A DNA stretch of 64,000 nt, taken from Kappaphycus alvarezii. Taxonomy: Eukaryota > Rhodophyta > Florideophyceae > Gigartinales > Solieriaceae. Numbering within the stretch: position 1 is the stretch's first letter; each line of letters begins with the position of its first letter. Both the position numbers and the translations under genes were made by a program. The stretch is taken from assembly GCA_002205965.3 (NCBI GenBank), contig NADL03000599.1, positions 1,612,001 to 1,676,000 on the forward strand. The letters run 5' to 3'. Under the pieces are notes generated by a model. It was not told where the DNA came from, made no database searches, and was given only the letters and a program-made list of their open reading frames with translations. This document shows positions 59,334-64,000 of the stretch, piece by piece.

Positions 59334-60221
59334 CTAAAAATTCGTGTCGCCAGTTAGGGACGACGGACATTAGGGCGGATGTGGCAATCAAAGTCACTCT
59401 ACATGTCTGAGGGGCGTAGTCATTAGCTCCAAATTCGCAAGACTCCGTCCTAGATGTACTGCCCTTACGCGACCGATGGGACCCGGACACCCCATTCTTT
59501 TCCTCGCGACGCAAGACCGCAGTGAGAAAACGCAATCGTGGGCTAGGAGTTGGGGCCGACGGTGTACGAACGTGTGGGAGTCTGTAAAGCAACCCTGGTA
59601 GACTCATCGACGCCCCCGTGTTTGGCTGCATTGCTGCATTGTTGAGTGTCTTAAGTCTAGAGGGTGCTAGGTCGCTGGTAAATCAAGTTTACCGTGATCA
59701 CTGATGAGACTACAACGATCACACGAACTAGGAACCTGGCACTATCTGTGTTTGAGTGCGAGCAGACTCAGATTGGCAGGTATTTGAGTAATGACCACGA
59801 CGGAATAGAGTTGATTCTGCAGAGGGCATGGAGGGCGGTAGAAGCTTTGAAGACTTTGCCGTAGGGAAGAATGGGTCGGCCCTACCTCTGCTAAGGCGAG
59901 GCAAGATCTTTGACCGAATGCTTGGGGAATACTGGGCAGCACGATCGACTCATGCCGCGAACTGATTTTGGAGATGCAACGGAATTGGATTTGTGCACAG
60001 CGAAATGGTATGCGTTTAGGTAGACTTGCGGAAAAACTAAGATGGATGTATTGTCGCTTGATGGACGTGGCTTCAAATGTAACAGTTACGCACTCACCGC
60101 GATGGCCACTGGGCGCGGTGGAGTGGCCATTGTGGTGTGTGGATGGCGATTTGCATGAGTAGCATGCCTTGTGGTACATGGCGTTTTGCCACTATAGCTG
60201 TATTTTTAGGTCAATCAAGGG
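59334..60221. other. Region downstream of the cyclin gene
   Basis: Minus frames at 59224-59631 (135 codons, overlapping the cyclin tail) and 59742-60179 (145 codons) are open but show no recognisable domain. The first is probably a shadow. The second could be a real small gene but has no support beyond length. Confidence 0.35.
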
Positions 60222-60581
60222 TTGGGCGCCCGCGCGTTGATGGTCTGGAAATGGCGTGAGATGATTGCCGTCGCGGAAGTAAACGACATGCGTAGAGTTG
60301 CGAAGATGAAAACTTTGGGATACAATCAAGATGGAGGGATTGTTATTGTGATGTACGATGTGCGGGCACAAGGACTGAAGTGTTTTGCCGGCAGAAGTCT
60401 TTCTTTTCGGGAGGCGAGAGGAACTGAATTACCTCTTGACAACGCCTGGCGTTGGTCTCTCCAGCATGCAACATCGGGGAATTTTGGGGTTATTTTTAAT
60501 GTGTGGCAGATGTGGTCGGTTGTACCCACGCCGCTGGGGCGGATCGCGCCGGTCAAAGCGTTACTGAGTAACACTAGATAA
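60222..60581 (+). CDS. Orphan ORF with NVWQMWSVV motif, 119 codons
   Basis: A plus frame reading GGIVIVMYDVRAQGLKC, then NAWRWSLQHATSGNFGV and NVWQMWSVV. The closing motif is shared with the minus frame at 36783-37076 (24 of 27 bases identical). An opposite frame at 60326-60673 is also open and contains TTDHICHTLK, which is likewise conserved, so the coding strand is not certain. Unrecognised. Confidence 0.3.
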   Translation: MGARALMVWKWREMIAVAEVNDMRRVAKMKTLGYNQDGGIVIVMYDVRAQGLKCFAGRSLSFREARGTELPLDNAWRWSLQHATSGNFGVIFNVWQMWSVVPTPLGRIAPVKALLSNTR

Positions 60582-63168
60582 CTTTCTTTAAGGGCCGGCT
60601 CAATGGCAGCGACCAGGCATGCCGCGTTAGACATGTCGGCTGTGGCGGCGTTGGTGAGGGCGACAACGGTCAAAATAAGTTAATCGATTATTGAGTTTGA
60701 AGAAAGATCCGTTAAAATGATGTGGGACTACAAACACTTAGGCAGCTCATGGATTGGAGTCAAGAATGGCACTAGAAGCCCAAAGGCCGGCCTGCTTCAT
60801 CATAATGTTTCTGCAGCTGTGCAAACGTCTAGTCAAGAATGGGCAAACGTCACGCAATGAGTGGCTGAGGCGGAGAATGTGTTGATTGGAGACTTGCACA
60901 AGCTGTGTTTGTAGCGAGGATGGAGTTTGGAAAGGAGATTAGTGCCCTTGATGGCGTATTTGAGCGGTTGATATTGCCCATTCGGAGTGGTAAGGGAGTG
61001 GGATTTTACGCGCAAACACCATAACATTGTCATTATTGGTTTCGCCGAAGAAATGAAAGGGTCTCGATCGGAACCATCAAAATTTTGTAATTGTCAGAGA
61101 CGATATAATTGCAAATCTGGCACTAGCCTTACTGACTGGTGCATATCAACAAGGCATGACTTGTCATATTTGAAGCTCTCTGTCCTGTTTTCGCGCGTCG
61201 GCAACGGTTTGATTATGTTAGCTTTCGTCCACACGAAGCAGTTCTTTTTATGAATAACTTACCTACTTTTTAGTATCGATCTGCGTGAACGTTTCACTCA
61301 CTTTTTTTTAATGCATGATTTTTGGTTACCAGAGGACACTCAAGCGTTGAAGAAGGGAGTGTATCTTACTGTAAGTCGTTATTGTTCTCGCTGTTGGCCC
61401 TACGTATTTCCTCATTAACCTCTCTTCTTCTCCGTGTGCTTTTGAGCGGACTTTAACCCCAGTACTGTGCAGGTTACAGTACTGCACATTTGAAAGCCAG
61501 AGCGCCAAGTTCCTGTGCTTAGGGAGGAGGAATCTTTTAACGTGTTCAAAAACCTGCACCATACGGGTAGTGGGTTACACTTAGACCCTGGAGAAAAATC
61601 TACAACCCGAGTTTCGAATGCTGAAAAGGATGAAAATTGGAGACCAGTTGAAGAGATTGTAAAGGAAAACAAAAGGAGCTTTCCATGGTACATACAGTAC
61701 TGTACAGTTGTGCGCACGCCGAGTGACCTTTGACCAATCCACGACTTGGTGCATACAGTATGTAAAATGCCTGCAAGCTCCTTTTCGCTGCGACACTTAG
61801 GTGTATATCATTGGCTATTGCACCATAATCTCATGCCCGAGTGGGGCCGAGCCTTCCATGTGATTGGTAATAGGCCACTCGGTGAAACACGCAAGGGCGG
61901 TCTCGGCCACCGACAATTTTTGAACGCACCACGATGGTACGAAACGAGGTGCTGTGCGCGGCAAAAGAAAAGATTCGTTTATTAAATAGTACCAGATTTG
62001 CAGATTCACTGCGGCGACAAAACACCAGTCGTGATCGAAGAATTTGTACAGTAGTCGGCAGGCTGGTTCAACCTACATGTTCAGCGGGTTTGTCTATTCA
62101 TGCAGCACAGTCGCCACCTTTTTTGACTATAATTGCCTTTTGAGTCAGTAATGAATTTTAGGAGGCGAATCGACAAGCAGTACCCGAATGCTGCTCGTGG
62201 TCTGCTTCTACATAGCCCGTGGAACATTTTGAATTCTCCCGATGGTTCGCGGGGAGTTGAACGGTGCCAGCATGCCACTGATAGTGCCATGCTGTCCGTT
62301 TAGGTACTCTTCTTGCGCTGGGAAAGGTATGCACTCATTGCTTATAAACTGTCGGGTGGGTCATCTTGACGGCAACGATATTCCGAGGAATGCCATGTCG
62401 GGCAGGCATACTGCTGAAAAACGACTTTAGCTCCAGATAGTCAGTCACGACCGGTGTTGAGCAAAGGCCTCCGATTTTGAGTTTGTGCCTTGGTGGCGGT
62501 TTAAGCGATCCAATCAAGGGGTGCACAGATCCACAGCTTTTGGAGATACTCTTCTCCGAACTTTACGCCCCACATCCACTGATTTTGTCAACCACATCGC
62601 TCACTTGCTACTGCGACGGATTTCGAAACTATGAATTGCCACTTGTCCTCAGAGCTGCACCGTTTTGAACTCATGGATCAAGGGCATGCATAAAACTACC
62701 CGCCCCTACCACCTGCATCCTTAACCTATGTTTTCTCTTGAATCGGAACGCTAACAACTACGCCGCCGCAGTCATTGTTGGGCTACGTCTGAAATCGAAA
62801 CTATACACTTGATACATTTGCTCAGTGTTGAAAAACCGCACATCGGTATGAAAGACCACACTGCATACGCAGTGAGAACAAGTTGAGGACGCATTGTGCT
62901 CCCGTAAGCAGTAGATACGGCACCTGAGTATCGAGAAGGGTGGACATGTTGTCCAAAATTCGTACACCTATGAACATTCGCGACAAACAACATGACGCTA
63001 TCACGGCAGTTTGCACAGCACAGAAAGCATGGCGCACAGACAACTACCTTGCGAATAGCAAAAGTTGTGCATTAGAGTAGGCTTTTGAAGACTTATATCT
63101 ACTAGCGAACTGATCACACCTCGGGCTTCCAGTTTACACAGGCTCGATAACGTTGCGGTATCAACACG
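60582..63168. other. Region without a supported gene
   Basis: Many frames of 60-100 codons on both strands, none recognisable. TACTGTAC words occur at about 61460-61487 and 61690-61708. Nothing else stands out. Confidence 0.4.
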
Positions 63169-63760
63169 ATGGGCAACCACTTGATATCTGACGGAACAAA
63201 CTGGGACACAGCCGCCCACATCTTTCAAATATTAAAGAACCCAACCTTTTTCCCCCTTGATACCTTTGGCGACCACGCTGCTGACATCTGCCCCTCGAGT
63301 TTTGGCCGCATCCACCACCTCAACTCCATCTGCAACGTCCTCGCATGTCATGTGTTTCGCGCCGCAGGTTTGGACTTTAGATTCGAGACCCCGCTCCTCA
63401 TACCTGGCACAGATCTGCGCCCAGCCGATCTCCTTGTCCACCCCCTCTTCCTCCCGTTGGACCCCGGCAGCGGCCCATCGCCTGTGACATCACTATCGTT
63501 TCGCAGTACACATCTGCCTCCGTCACAGCAGAGGCGAAAGCCGCTGCAGACCAGTGTACATACCGCGCACTCCGGCCTGCTACCACAACACCGCTGTTAC
63601 AGTTCGCACGCGCATCTATCAGCTCCTCAGTAGTGCGCTGTAATCATCGGTGGCTATGGGCATCATATCTCAGGCTCCACTGCACGTAGTTCTACCTACT
63701 TTGATCCAACTAAATAGTCGGTCAGTGTATACTGAAGAGACAGGAAATGAAATTTCTTTC
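63169..63760 (+). pseudogene. C-terminal region of non-LTR retrotransposon (copy 4)
   Basis: The plus frame has HIFQILKNPTFF, FGDHAADICPSSFGR, FRAAGLDFRFETPLLIPGTD and LRPADLLVHP, paralogous to copy 2 at 10 kb. After a frameshift near 63465 a second frame gives IACDITIVSQY and later IYQLLSSAL-stop-SSVAMG and QAPLH, aligning with VYQRLSCILRPSIAMA and RTPLH of copy 2. The 3' UTR near 63715-63760 loosely matches that of the insertion at 11179-11290. Inactive. Confidence 0.75.
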
Positions 63761-63910
63761 CAAACAAGAAGTTCCTCAAAATTCCTCAAAGTTCCTCCCC
63801 GTAATGTCCAACGCAGCCTATCTGCTGGGGGGCCTTGAGTCGGCTTTTTGGGGTAATTTCAGAGGTATTACTGGGTACCCTTTAGGATATTCCGGCCCAC
63901 AATCGACCAT

Positions 63911-63970
63911 ATCTTTCAAATATTAAATCACCCCACATTTTCCCCCACATTTTCCCCCACATTTCCCCCT
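63911..63970 (+). repeat. Partial duplicate of the HIFQIL segment with a short tandem repeat
   Basis: Bases 63911-63927 repeat 63220-63236 exactly (ATCTTTCAAATATTAAA) and translate to DHIFQILNHPTF. They are followed by three tandem units of about 12 bases (CCCCACATTTTC-like) at 63931-63970. It may be the start of another copy cut by the window edge. Confidence 0.6.
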
Positions 63971-64000
63971 CAAAATTTTGCCCGCTTAAGAGACACAATG

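Noticed and set aside
59224..59631. 135-codon minus frame overlapping the cyclin 3' end
   Set aside because: It overlaps a solid gene by over 100 bases, has no recognisable domain and a low-complexity Arg/Ser composition typical of antisense shadows.
1..64000. CRISPR array or prokaryotic operon
   Set aside because: No regularly spaced direct repeats with unique spacers exist, and the genes are clearly eukaryotic (nucleoporin, Pho80-type cyclin, Ty1/copia).

Overview
The window looks like nuclear DNA of a compact, intron-poor eukaryote. Its long uninterrupted genes include a class-3 lipase, a Nup54-type nucleoporin and a Pho80-type cyclin, and they sit only tens to hundreds of bases apart. 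Between and after them lies DNA full of decayed transposons. A red alga (Rhodophyta) fits this style best. That is inference from architecture and element types; no taxon-specific marker such as rRNA was found, and another intron-poor protist or a fungus is not excluded.

Layout. 1-2055: reverse-transcriptase half of a decayed non-LTR retrotransposon. 2.3-9.5 kb: the main gene cluster. It holds a 574-residue membrane glycoprotein (+), a convergent multi-TM/lipase gene (-) split into two frames, a hypothetical protein (-) and Nup54 (+) with 15 SLFG repeats and a decayed duplicate of its own tail downstream. 9.7-10.9 kb: C-terminal endonuclease-like part of the same non-LTR family. 10,911-16,795: a Ty1/copia element (-) with both LTRs, inserted into that copy's 3' end. 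16.8-24.1 kb: a transposon graveyard with a DUF7869-type DDE transposase, a pogo/Tigger transposase and a Tc1/mariner transposase, all broken. 27.1-27.6 kb: a second Tc1/mariner relic. 29.0-29.4 kb: an inverted coding duplication. About 26-34 kb and 40.5-56 kb: two strongly AT-rich blocks with no gene I can support. 34-40.4 kb: an island of normal composition with MITE-like inverted repeats and TACTGTAC palindromes. 56.3-64 kb: normal composition again, with a Pho80-type cyclin (+) and another partial non-LTR copy at the right edge.

The supported cellular genes do not form one pathway. The lipase and multi-TM frames probably belong to one polypeptide with membrane helices followed by a lipase-3 fold, whose usual nucleophile serine is replaced by glycine. 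The nucleoporin acts in the nuclear pore channel, and the cyclin would partner a Pho85-like kinase.

The most interesting points are the split TM-lipase with a lost catalytic serine; the reciprocal nesting of the non-LTR element and the copia element, which also exposes a 3' end without a poly(A) tail; short peptide motifs shared between distant orphan ORFs; and the sharp partition of palindrome-rich normal DNA from AT-rich gene-free DNA.
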